From: Plectrocnemia conspersa
Lineage: Eukaryota; Arthropoda; Insecta; Trichoptera; Polycentropodidae
Direction of reading: 5' to 3'
Length of the DNA stretch: 64,000 nucleotides
Assembly (NCBI GenBank): GCA_009617715.1
Contig: VTFK01000111.1
Location: 434,001-498,000, forward strand
Positions 31,301-40,685 of the stretch are shown piece after piece. Every line of letters begins with the position of its first letter. Position 1 is the stretch's first letter. The translations under genes were made by a program, and so were the position numbers. The notes beneath the pieces were generated by a model. The model saw nothing but the letters and a program-made list of their open reading frames with translations. It was not told the DNA's origin and did no database searches.

Positions 31301-34300
31301 TCATGAAACTCGTCGACGGCGATATATCAGAATAAGTAAATCGACAGATCGTGCGCTCGCTTTCCCTCTCGCGGTTTTATAGTAAGCGTAAATTTCGCGA
31401 ATAAGAAAAAACGCAGAAAAAAGTAGCCGTCGTCGAAAAGGACGAAAACGGAAAGAGGGAACAAACGTAAAAATGCGTACTAGAGTATTTCTTATGAAGT
31501 ACTTAAAAACTTACGTGCGTGGCTAGAAAACTCTTCGAATAGATCGTCTCTATCTCGATTCTTAGGAATACTTCCCACAAATAAACGGCGGTTGTTAAAG
31601 GAAATTGTCACGCCGACGATTTTGCCCTTTCGAATTTCGTAATCGTTCAGCTGTAAGAACAATTTAGAAGGAAAAGAGCCAATTCGGACCGCCGGGTGAC
31701 CGACGCAGCCTCATTGACCGTCGTCATGATCTCGAGGGAAAGAGGACGGAGAGAGCGGATCGAGCGAAAAACAGGAGGGCGAGTGCGTGTTAATATAGGA
31801 CGGTGCCGAGATCCCTGCGATCGCATGCGGTGCGAAACGACGTTTCGCAAACGAAGTAGGTTCGCGCGGAGCATGCGCGCTATACTACGCGGCGCGAACG
31901 AGACCATAAAGATAGAAAGAAAAACATCAAACAGGCGAGTGCGACGAGAGGCGAAGCCTCCCTCGGGGAGTTAAGAAAGCGAACGGACGGTTACCGCGAG
32001 GACGGGAGGGTGAAACGGCTCGAGGACCGGCCCGAACCGGCGGGATCCCAAAACGTGCCACGCGCGACAGCCGAGTGACACTGATAAATTTTGATTCAAC
32101 GTTACCTGTCAATTTACCAAACTCCTCCAGTATCTCCTCTTTGCCTTTAGACTTGGGAATGTTGCCCACAAAAAGTCGCAGATTCGGAACGCTAATGTTA
32201 ACTTTCATATTCTTGCCCGGCTTTATTTCATGATTATCGAGCTGTGGGAAAACATAACGCCAAAAACGTTCTTTTTAGTTAATCGTGTTCAAAAAAATCA
32301 TTTGCCAAAAATTAAGAAATACAAAAACATTACGCTATGCACATTTTTCAATTTTGAGAAAAATTTTGGTGGTTAATTTAGAAAAATCTTGTATGAGTTC
32401 TATTCGACGGCGGTGAACGTACGAACGAATGCGTAAAACGAAAACATATTCAGTGTGGTATATTAAAAAAACGGAACAAAAAATAAAACGTGTCGCGCGG
32501 AGCCGAGGCGACGATTTCGAATCGAATCGCCGCGACTCCGCGCACGCGCGATATAAAAAGCTGTTCAATTTAGACTACGGGCCGCTACTGAAAATATTAA
32601 AGCGTCTTCCTCTGACGAAAGATTCGGAACGCGAGTTCGACGGGAACTCGGGGGAGTCCGTATCGTCGGTCGCGGCCTATTCGAGCAATTCTACGTCGTC
32701 TGATCGGCCCGGAAAGATAATATACGTCTCTCGCTCCACGGTCGTCGAACGAAAAACGTACATAGCGGTGTGATAAAATAACAATAAAAATAAACAAACG
32801 TGTTCGTATGTATGTAATATATATATAGTGCTAATATTGTTTCGTTCGGCGCGCGAGACGACCGAAGTTAATAATGTGAAATGTGTTAACACGGAGCCCC
32901 GCACGGGGCCGCACGAGCAAAGAGGAGACTCTGAAAAACGATCGAATCATGCCGACGATCACTCCGTCGCCCCGGAACCGAGCGCCGGCTCGGAAGTGAA
33001 GTTAAAAAATAAATCTACTAAGTTATACATACATTCCAAACGCACGCATTCGTACGCGAGTTAAGATACGGCACGGTTATCGGTCGTCAGTCGGATTCGG
33101 CGATTCGACGACGAAAGGAAGACGGTCGGGAAGGCAAGCTAGGCTCTATATATATGTATATATCGTACGGTATCATAACATAGCAGTTTATGCGAATCTA
33201 ATTACAACATAGCAAACTGTCAAGCTTTTCGTTACCATCGCAAAGCGTGTTATGAGAATTCGTATTAGTCGACGGGAATTTATCAAACGAGGATATCTAA
33301 AGCTAATCGTTTATAATCCATAGCGACAGATCGCAAATTACGCACGCGAGGCATTCGGGCCGTCCGCCGACGACGGTTCCGAACGCTTCGCGCGGAATCG
33401 AACGAAAATGAAAACAGAACGACGAGAGTCCGATTGGTCGTAATTTACGATCTGATTTCGATTTCACCCTACGCAACGAACTGATTTTATATTCTCGCAA
33501 ACGTTACGTGCATTCTTATATATTTTTTTTTTTAAATTCTCATACAAAACTTTATATAACGAGCTACGGCGTACGCGTTCGGACGTACGCCTCGTCGAAA
33601 AGAAAAAAAGCAGTTCTACTGTGTACAATGAAACGACGTAAGCGACGAAGAGCGTTCGGTGACGCGTTACCTCTTTGACGGCCACGGAGGCGGCCTCCCT
33701 CGTCGTGAACGTGACGAAAGCGTACCCACGGTTCGTACCCGTCATCGGGTCCATCATTAGACGGAGGTCCCATATCGTTCCGCACTTTTCGAACAGCGGA
33801 ATCAGTTCGTCCTCGTACATGTCTTTGGGTATCTTACCGCAGAAGACCTCGCAGCCGGCGCCCGGCGTGGGGCCCTCCCAGCCGGGCGGCGGGCCGCCGT
33901 ACTTTCTCTGACCTGCGAAACGATTTCGTTTAGATAAATGTTCATGCGGTATGGGGGAATTTTGAATTTTCGGATGGTAAAAATGTTTTCATATTTTACT
34001 ACAATGCATTTGTACCGTTATTTCCGCTCATGTGCATTTAAATAAATACTTTGTTCCCTAAAACAAATTGTTTGTGCATTTATCTGAGGTAAATTTTCAG
34101 ATTTTTTCTTATGAAAAAGGATTTGTTGCAGAGTTATTCATGGGGTGTTCACGTTTATCTTTTTTTTTATTAAATCTTCCATTATGACCTGTCAGGCGTA
34201 AGCCCAATGCGTTACAACGGGATAAATCTGTACCAACTGAGTCAGATATAATGAATATATGTATACAAGTATTGACCACCAGACTGAAAATCTGGGAATC

Positions 34301-35561
34301 GGTGACATTATATTTTAATAATTTTAAATTATTACGTGTAATACAATTTACAACCAATAGAAGTCACTGCAGCTATATTTTTTATTATAAATAAAAATCT
34401 GAGTGTCACTGCTGGGGATCGAAATTGCAACTTCAGTTACTAGTCTGAGACGTTACGGACTATGCTATTTGATCAATTCCTAACAGTAATGCAACACTTA
34501 TTTTATACATTGATCATTTAAATTGAGAGATATTTATGGGGTGTTCACTGTTTTGACCGATGCCCAACAGTAATGCACAAATAATTTGTTTTATGGAACA
34601 TTTTTTTTTTATATATTGCTTATTTCAATTGTCAATGGAGATTATTTTTTAATAAAATTTTTGCAAAATGATCTATTTGTAAAATTTTTTAGCCCTTTCC
34701 ACTTTGCAGTGGACACCTATCCATGCCATAAATCGTTTAAATATTTTAGTTGCATATCAAACACAAATTTGTACACAACTAAAATAGTAGATCTTTCAGA
34801 TGTAAATTTTACATATGCATAAATTCTAGTAAGAATAATTTATATTTTCAGATTTGTTTGATATCAAATGAACTGTTGTTTGTATAGCTTCGATAATTAT
34901 GTGTCACACTTTATATGAAAGGGTTTTGTATGGTCTAGTTAGATTCTTATTAGATATTTGAGAACTCTCGTTGGGTCGGATCGTCGGTTTACCGGTGGTG
35001 ACGTCGAGGGTGTAGCCGGTGCGTTTGAGGATCAGCCTTATTTTGTCTTCGTCGGGTCCTTTGACGGCGGCGGCCGGAGGCGTCTGCTGGCCAGTGCGGG
35101 TCTTCTGTCTGAAACGAGAGACGAGCGGTGAGCGGCGGTGTACGACGGAGGGCGAGAAGGGAGGACTCTCACCTGTACGTCTTCATGACTCCGCAGAGGT
35201 AGGCGCTCTTGTTGGAGACGTGCTCGAGGTTGGAGTCGACGAACTGCTCGAGCACTACGAGGGCGCCCTCCAAGGGGAACTCCTTGAGGGCGTCGAGAGC
35301 CCTCTCGTCCAGCTCGGCGTGAGACAGCTTGCCGGTCTTGTAGATCTCGTCCAATTTGCCGGCGACCTGAGCGCAAATAAAAAAGAACGAAAACAAAGGA
35401 ATAGAAAAATGAAAATAAAATTGAAGATTAGAATGAAAAATGAAAAAAAGTACCTTAGCGTCGAGGCCATAGTCGAGCAGCTTGCGGAAGTCGCCGTCGG
35501 CGGAGTCGCGGCCGGCGCCGGCGACCCTGTCAGCGGCCACCTCGCCGTTTCCCTCTGCCAT
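28212..35561 (-). CDS. Syp: Syncrip (hnRNP Q/R family RNA-binding protein)
   Basis: The coding exons on the - strand, in order, are 35561..35454, 35366..35173, 35108..34993, 33912..33671, one of 32241..32106 or 31650..31515, 31276..31143, 31062..30991, 30927..30778, 30707..30562, 30491..30412, 29625..29483, 28808..28643 and 28399..28212. Every junction is in phase and the product is 624 residues. An N-terminal acidic domain ([34 protein letters not shown]) precedes three RRMs: about 160-238 ([15 protein letters not shown]), 241-322 (LFVGNIP or [15 protein letters not shown]) and 335-405 ([15 protein letters not shown]). A Tyr/Gly and RG-rich tail with the NLS-like KRKFE...TKRR follows. Syncrip binds mRNAs in nucleus and cytoplasm. 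In flies it acts in mRNA localisation, synapse growth and neural stem cell timing. Confidence 0.97.
28643..28808 (-). CDS. Syp: Syp exon, RG-rich region
   Basis: Phase 0 to 1, donor CCAG|GTGAGC. It reads [20 protein letters not shown], then [20 protein letters not shown] and [13 protein letters not shown]. Another frame is open but Trp-rich and does not join the last exon. Confidence 0.88.
29483..29625 (-). CDS. Syp: Syp exon, Tyr/Gly-rich region
   Basis: Phase 1 to 0, acceptor GTTTATAG, donor CACCG|GTGGGT. It reads [20 protein letters not shown], then [20 protein letters not shown] and GRNRAPP. It matches the YGYEDYY...RGG region of vertebrate hnRNP Q/R. Confidence 0.92.
30412..30491 (-). 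CDS. Syp: Syp exon, short RG linker
   Basis: 80 bp, phase 2 to 1, acceptor CTCTTTGCAG, donor TTACG|GTAAGC. It reads [20 protein letters not shown], then MDRDNY. An alternative AG 16 bases downstream gives the wrong frame. Confidence 0.85.
30562..30707 (-). CDS. Syp: Syp exon, end of RRM3 and basic helix
   Basis: Phase 0 to 2, donor GGAGG|GTATGT. It reads [20 protein letters not shown], then [20 protein letters not shown] and LQMMHGRG. It continues RRM3 into the conserved charged helix. Confidence 0.95.
30778..30927 (-). CDS. Syp: Syp exon, RRM3 first part
   Basis: 150 bp, phase 0 both ends. It reads [20 protein letters not shown], then [20 protein letters not shown] and [13 protein letters not shown]2 is LYVRNL and RNP1 is KDYAFIHF. 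Confidence 0.97.
30991..31062 (-). CDS. Syp: Syp exon, RRM2-RRM3 linker
   Basis: 72 bp, phase 0 both ends. It reads [20 protein letters not shown], then TMSK, which is highly conserved in insect Syncrip. Confidence 0.96.
31143..31276 (-). CDS. Syp: Syp exon, RRM2 second half
   Basis: Phase 1 to 0. It reads [20 protein letters not shown], then [20 protein letters not shown] and GRIK. RNP1 is RGFCFLEY. The split first codon becomes Ala after the exon at 32106 or Pro after the exon at 31515. Confidence 0.97.
31515..31650 (-). CDS. Syp: Syp alternative RRM2 exon, version 2 (mutually exclusive)
   Basis: 136 bp, phase 0 to 1, acceptor TTCTTACAG, donor GCAC|GTAAGT. It reads [20 protein letters not shown], then [20 protein letters not shown] and FSSHA. 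Length, phases and domain position are identical to the exon at 32106..32241, so only one can be used at a time without duplicating half of RRM2. Its [17 protein letters not shown] is closer to vertebrate hnRNP Q/R than the other version. Confidence 0.92.
32106..32241 (-). CDS. Syp: Syp alternative RRM2 exon, version 1 (mutually exclusive)
   Basis: 136 bp, phase 0 to 1, acceptor TTTCCCACAG, donor GACAG|GTAACG. It reads [20 protein letters not shown], then [20 protein letters not shown] and FGKLT. With the next exon it gives KLTAGLMEV, as in fly Syncrip. Confidence 0.95.
33671..33912 (-). CDS. Syp: Syp exon, RRM1
   Basis: 242 bp, phase 1 to 0, donor AAAGAG|GTAACG. It reads [20 protein letters not shown], then [20 protein letters not shown] and [20 protein letters not shown]. 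The whole of RRM1 is in this exon. Confidence 0.97.
34028..34625. mobile_element. MITE interrupted by a SINE-like insertion, in a Syp intron
   Basis: The outer parts (34028..34085 and 34560..34620) carry the inverted ends of the MITE at 3064..3241 (TTTGTGCATT- and AATGCACAAA-type motifs). Between them lies a SINE-like unit at about 34160..34475. The 16-of-17 direct repeat ATTCATGGGGTGTTCAC / ATTTATGGGGTGTTCAC (34136.. and 34532..) brackets the inserted segment. Confidence 0.55.
34160..34475 (-). repeat. tRNA-derived SINE-like element
   Basis: On the - strand the head at about 34475..34400 carries a pol III A-box-like TAGCATAGTCCG and a B-box-like TTTCGATCCCC. The body contains the complement of AGGCGTAAGCCCAATGCGTT and ACAACGGGATAAATCTGTAC. 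The left end is an A-run on the - strand (T-run at 34161..34172). A second long copy lies at 63112..63392. It is not a functional tRNA gene because the cloverleaf cannot be completed. Confidence 0.6.
34993..35108 (-). CDS. Syp: Syp exon before RRM1
   Basis: 116 bp, phase 2 to 1. It reads [20 protein letters not shown], then [24 protein letters not shown] and [20 protein letters not shown] are family hallmarks. Confidence 0.96.
35173..35366 (-). CDS. Syp: Syp exon, N-terminal acidic domain
   Basis: 194 bp, phase 0 to 2. It reads [20 protein letters not shown], then [20 protein letters not shown] and [20 protein letters not shown]. Confidence 0.97.
35454..35561 (-). CDS. Syp: Syp first coding exon
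   Basis: It starts [20 protein letters not shown] and continues [16 protein letters not shown] to a donor AAG|GTACTT. The MAEGNGE start agrees with fly Syncrip. The frame is open far upstream (to 36218), but that part is CpG-rich leader or promoter DNA and has no resemblance to the family. Confidence 0.93.
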
Positions 35562-36335
35562 CGCGACTGTGCACCACCGAGAAACAACAAATAGTCGTCG
35601 CTGTAGACGAAAATAGTCGGCGGCATTCGAAAAAGCGCACGGATGCGTGCGCGTATTTTTAAACGCGCCGACGCGAACGGAGCTTTCGCCGCGGCGGCGG
35701 AGCGGGCGAATTCGAAAAAAGGGAAAAACCGGTCGGCGGCGCGGAGCGTCGGGTCCTCGACCCGGAGGCGGCGTCGGGGGCCCGGGCGCTCCGCTGCGGC
35801 GCTCGCGTACCTGCGCGACCGCTCGGCTCGACGCGCGCCCGCAGACGCAGGTCCTCCCCTCCCGTCGCGCGATATTCAAATTTCGGGGCGGAGCCGCTCG
35901 CCGCTCGCCGGTCGCCGCTCGAGTTGCACAAGTGCAATGTCTGCAGCGCGACCGGTGACGTAGCTGCGGCGCGGCGCTCGCTCGCACACATTCGCACGTA
36001 CACACGTACACATGCACGCACACATTCGCGCACGCGGCGAGAGCGTTGACTCCCCGGAATCGCGCGGACGCCACTGCGCCGCGCGGTGCATCCGATGCAG
36101 TTCGGCGTTGCGTAATCGCCGCCTCGCCGCTTCGCCGCCACGCCGTCGCTAAGATGGCGGCGCGGCGCAGGTCGAGGGCCTGCCCTCCGGTGCAGCGCGT
36201 AGGGCTAGCCGTAGCCACGCCCCCCGCACCGCATCTAGCCTAGAAAAAGTGCAGCGGCAGTTCGCCCCTCGCCCTCGGCTATTGTTATCGACCAATCGGA
36301 ACTCGACGGAACTCGACGGAACTCGACCGGGCCGC
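35562..36335 (-). promoter_or_regulatory. Syp: CpG-rich 5' UTR and promoter region of Syp
   Basis: This is the most GC- and CpG-rich stretch of the window and ends abruptly in AT-rich DNA at about 36400. It contains an inverted CCAAT box (ACCAATCGGA, 36290..36299), three tandem copies of a 10-mer, AACTCGACGG (36299..36330), and a CA/CG-rich run (35990..36030). An acceptor-like GTCTACAG just upstream of the start exon (exon would begin at 35600) suggests that a further 5' exon is possible. The start site itself is not assigned. Confidence 0.6.
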
Positions 36336-36924
36336 AATTAGAACTGCAGTTTCACGCGCCGCGCGTTGCGTGCCAAAAAATAACGCAGCTTCACGGTCGA
36401 CGCTGATTTTCAGACAAAAATGTCTAAAAAATATACAATCAAACCTGGGATTATCAAAATTGGCTGTTATTCATCGGTGGTTTTTAGACACAATTTTTCA
36501 AAACTTTTCTTTTTACATTAAATAAATTAAATTACTGTTTTTAATTCAACTCGATATTTAGACGATAAATTTTGAGAGCATTAAATTCCTAATCGCGAGG
36601 TTGATGTAAACAAATCGTAAACGTAGCGAGGATTAATTACGCTCAATGTTTTATTTTAATTCGAGAGTAGTCCTTCAGTTGTGCGATACATTGTGCATGC
36701 TGAAGGATATATATTTTATTTTTTAATTCATTTATTTAGCTTTATAGCAAATTTTTACATCAACAAATTTTAACTAAACATATATGATATATAACATAAA
36801 CAGAAAATATAAAAATCATACATAAAAATGACCCAACTTAAGTTTCCGAATTTTTTTTTTTTTAATTTAAATTTAACGATATTTTAGGATTAATAATATC
36901 AATTAAATGGCCGTCTCTATATTT

Positions 36925-37130
36925 TTCAGTGAAACTAGATTTTCACTCATGAAATCCAAATAAATTTTTACCAGTAGATGTATATTTCTAGTAACTGATA
37001 GCCGCTAGTGAAATTATACGCTGCTTTAAAATGTTTATAAAACTCTATTTGACAGCTGCGAAACGTCCATTTTCTGTTCAAACCCAAACATTAGTCCAAA
37101 ATACAAACTAGGACAATAGGTACATATCTG
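36925..37130 (+). repeat. ACTAGT-hairpin interspersed repeat
   Basis: Landmarks are TTTTCAGTGAAACTAGATTT, TTTTACCAGTAGATGTATA, TTCTAGTAACTGATAG, ATTTGACAGCTGCGAAACGT and CAAACCCAAACATTAG. The same ordered landmarks occur at 47370..47650 (reverse and forward parts), 49455..49720, 53205..53430 and 57470..57790. Confidence 0.6.
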
Positions 37131-37231
37131 AGGGAAAAAATAAGCGTAAGAAGAAGTACAGACAGACGTCGCATCTCTTAGTATTAAACCATAGCTATCC
37201 TTACCGATATTACTACGACTTCTGATATAAG

Positions 37232-37437
37232 AATATTAATCAAAATATATTCAAACCGAATTTTGGTCAATAGAAGGGCGCTAAAACAATTATCACTTTT
37301 CAGAAGTCAAAAATTCACGTCAAAAGCAATTGATTTTATTGTTTTTGACGTGAATTTTTAAATTCTGAGAAGCGATAATTGTTTTAGCGCCCTCCTGTTG
37401 ACCAAAATTAGATTTGAATACACTTTGACCAATACTC
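37232..37437. mobile_element. Palindromic MITE, about 205 bp
   Basis: The arms run from ATCAAAATATATTCAAACCG through TTTTGGTCAATAGAAGGGCG, AACAATTATCACTTTTCAGA and AATTCACGTCAAAAGCAATT to the exact mirror TTGACGTGAATTTTTAAATT and GCCCTCCTGTTGACCAAAAT. This copy has almost no central loop, so it is a nearly complete hairpin. Confidence 0.75.
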
Positions 37438-40400
37438 ATTATCTAACCATATTCACTTATACACATACTCTCTAATTTCTTTAACATTGTACATTTCGAA
37501 AGCTCTCTTGAAAGATATGCCTATGCGAATCGATCATCCCACTCTTAATTTATTATGCTTATAAGAAAAAATATGCAAAAACACTTCAAATTCTTCAAAA
37601 TATCTGGATTAGAGTTCTCAATCCAAATATTTTGTAAAGTTAAATTTTTTCAAAAAAATAAAAAAAAATAAAAATAAAATATACAATTTCAACGTAAAAA
37701 TTTTAATGTGCGGTTTTTTGTCATTTCATCCATTGTATTGAATCGGAGAATGAACAATCCAAATATAAATGTTTTTATGTTCGGAATAATCATGTCCGGT
37801 ATATTCCATGTCCAGAAATGTTCTGTCCGGGATAATCACTGAACCAAATATTCAATTAACTGATCTCAAATAAATTTTAAAAATATTAGAATGAAACAAT
37901 TTCTATACTTTAACCATTTTGTAATAGTGCCGCTCTAAAGTCCATGGTCAATTATGTGCCTTTATTTTGCTTCGAAAAAATTGCCTTTTTATCTATATTT
38001 ATTATCCATTTGCTAATAGTTGACCGACAAACAGTCGCAAATCGTATACTTAGAAAGCAATAAAAGCGGCATTCTTTATATTTGCCGAAAGTCACTCCTA
38101 TATCCGCTGTAAATTTGCTTTTGATATTCTCGCGTAACGGAAAAAGCCATAGAACGGTTTTCGAAATAGTACATCATAAACAGTTCACAGTATTTGAGGT
38201 GTTATGATCTCTAAGTATATTATAAACGCGATGAATTTTCGTATTTATTTATTTTGAGACGCAGGGACAGGGACTAGCATAAAGATGAGTGTCATTTGTT
38301 AAAATACGAGATAATGAAACACTCGTATTTGGGTTAAAATCAAATTCACTGCGTCTCATTATTTTATGTAAAATACATTCACTGAAAATACAAAAATTTT
38401 CTTTGAAAAATTATCTGGCAAAATCTAACGCTCAATTAAAACATATTTGATTTTACTGTAAGAAAATCGTTTGCGGCGATTTTTTTGTAAATGTAGAAAC
38501 GCTAAGAATATAGAACATAAGTAATAAAAAACATGAACAATTTTTAATTTTATATTAAAATTTACAAACTGACAAAGTTTTGCTCCACCCTGGAAAAAAC
38601 TGACGTCCCAGAAATAATAAATTAGGCATTTTAACGCCTTTACTGATCAGTAATTTTCGCAGCATTGTATTATACATATTTTATAGAATTAAAAAAGTTT
38701 TGACGATTATGAAAGTATAATAATTAATGATTAATCAAAATAATTATTATTAACCAATAATTATTTTTTTAATTAAATAATATTTGACAGTTGAATAATT
38801 GTTTTTTTACATAAATATTAATAAAAATCGAAAAACATATGAATACATTTTAATACTGCATTCAATTTTAATTCAATATTCGATTAGTTTTTAATATTAA
38901 CCCTTTTAAAATCATATGCGAAAAATCCACAACACATTTTTTTCGAAACAATTGTTTTTATTTTATTATTTATCCCAACACTTAATTTATAATATTACTA
39001 TATGTGGTGTCATCTCTATAATATGTAGAACAATCTAATATTTATAAATAGGTTATAATTAGGTACACTTATTTTTAGCAATTAGCGATGTATGCTAAAA
39101 TCATAAAATATGCAAATAAATAAATACCCAAACTTTAAATATAAAAAAATCGTTTTTTAAAAAATAAAACATTTAAAATGAATGGTAGTTTTTTAAGCTC
39201 ATTTTAATTTTGCACACACAAAGTATGCAAGAATTTTTTTTAAAATGCTAAAATATTTTCAAAAATTGGAAAATATAAAACGGATATCAAACGCTAGTAA
39301 AATTGGTTTGTAGTAAATAACAAATTTAATCAAAAAAAAGTTATTTTATTATATTTATTACATACAAATTGGAGCTAAATATAAATATTGATTATGTAAT
39401 ATAATTATAGAATACCTACTTATAAACTGACATATAGTCACCTCCAGTAATTCAATATACAGTAAATACATTCTTTTAAATTTTATCATATTTCTCCACT
39501 AATAAAAAAAAATTTATAGCGTAAAAATCACTTCGAAAAGCAGGGGCCGATAATTCGGCCCGGTGAATTAAAACAGGTTGAAATCATCTATAAAATTTAA
39601 ATATTTAGAGATAAAGAAAAGCATACATTTCAATAGTTCCAGATCTTAGGCTAAATGTATTTATCTAAATTAGCACTATATCCTTTTCATTCTTACTTTG
39701 CTAAAGTTGTAAATTCCCTAATTTTATACAATATTAACATTGTTCATTATATTTTATTAAAAAACATGAACATGTTCACAATTGTTTGTTCAAATGTCGA
39801 AAAGTTGTTTGTAAATGTAATCATCGTATTGAAATAAATAAAAAAGTAGCATTGCCAATCGGGTAAATGGATCAAGTAAATATAATATCAGTAAAAACAG
39901 CAACTCCGATAAACAGGCAGTAAAAATAATAATAGCGTTAGAGGTTCGTCAAAACAATGTAACGATAGCTAAAATATGAGTTCGGGAATTTTCGTAAAAA
40001 TCGAACCATTTTTTTCTTTGAATTAATATAAAAATCGAGTAAAATGAGTCTCGATATGGCATTTAATTATAATAGCTGTTGATTAGCGCAATATCTCAAA
40101 AGATTGCTATTTGACGTGTACATAAACACGCAATGCTCATAATCATATATTTTAATATCAGAAAAATATATGGATGTACAGATCTAAAATAGACAGACTG
40201 TTTATGTTGGCGATTTAGCTAAATAAAAATCCGCAACATAAAAAAGTGACGATTGAAATTCGGTCCATAACAGTATATGACCTAGGTTTTTCGGGGTTAG
40301 CCCGATTGAATCTGATCTGCACCGGCATCCGAATGCACAGCGAATTAATCTATTATTAGTATAACGAAGCGTAGATGTGCTAAAAGGTTGATAAAAAAAT

Positions 40401-40599
40401 ATCTGAGTTGTGAATAAATAATACACAATGCTGTGAAATGAAAATTATTTTTGGCCGCCCGCGTGCCTTGCACGCGCTGCACGCTGACTAGGCATGACCC
40501 TGAACACGCTATGAAACATTGCATACATGAGAAACATGTCTATTGTAGAATACTTATATTTAAATGAAATTTTAAATTCAGATTTCTTTAACAAAATTA

Positions 40600-40685
40600 A
40601 CCTGCAACTTATAAGTTGAAAAAAATGTGTTATAAGTCGACGACTAACACCGGAAAGACCTAGGTTCAAATTCAGGTACATTATT
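40600..40685 (+). repeat. Short tRNA-like SINE head
   Basis: GTGTTATAAGTCGACGACTA, ACACCGGAAAGACC and TAGGTTCAAATTCAGG include a B-box-like GGTTCAAATTC. An inverted copy is at 42085..42155. Confidence 0.35.

Larger units (their letters stand above)
36336..40590. other. Upstream AT-rich DNA with repeats, no gene
   Basis: It contains one copy of the ACTAGT repeat family (36925..37130) and a near-perfect palindrome (37232..37437). The rest (37440..40440) is AT-rich with no gene or RNA recognised. Confidence 0.5.

Noticed and set aside
34400..34475. tRNA gene on the - strand
   Set aside because: A- and B-box-like motifs are present, but the arms do not pair into a cloverleaf and the sequence recurs as a repeat, so it is a SINE head.
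35169..36218. 349-codon open frame on the - strand as a long N-terminal extension of Syp
   Set aside because: The part before MAEGNGE (35562..36218) is CpG-rich leader/promoter sequence, rich in Arg and Ala by composition and unlike any Syncrip. The part after 35454 runs through an intron. The family start is at 35561.
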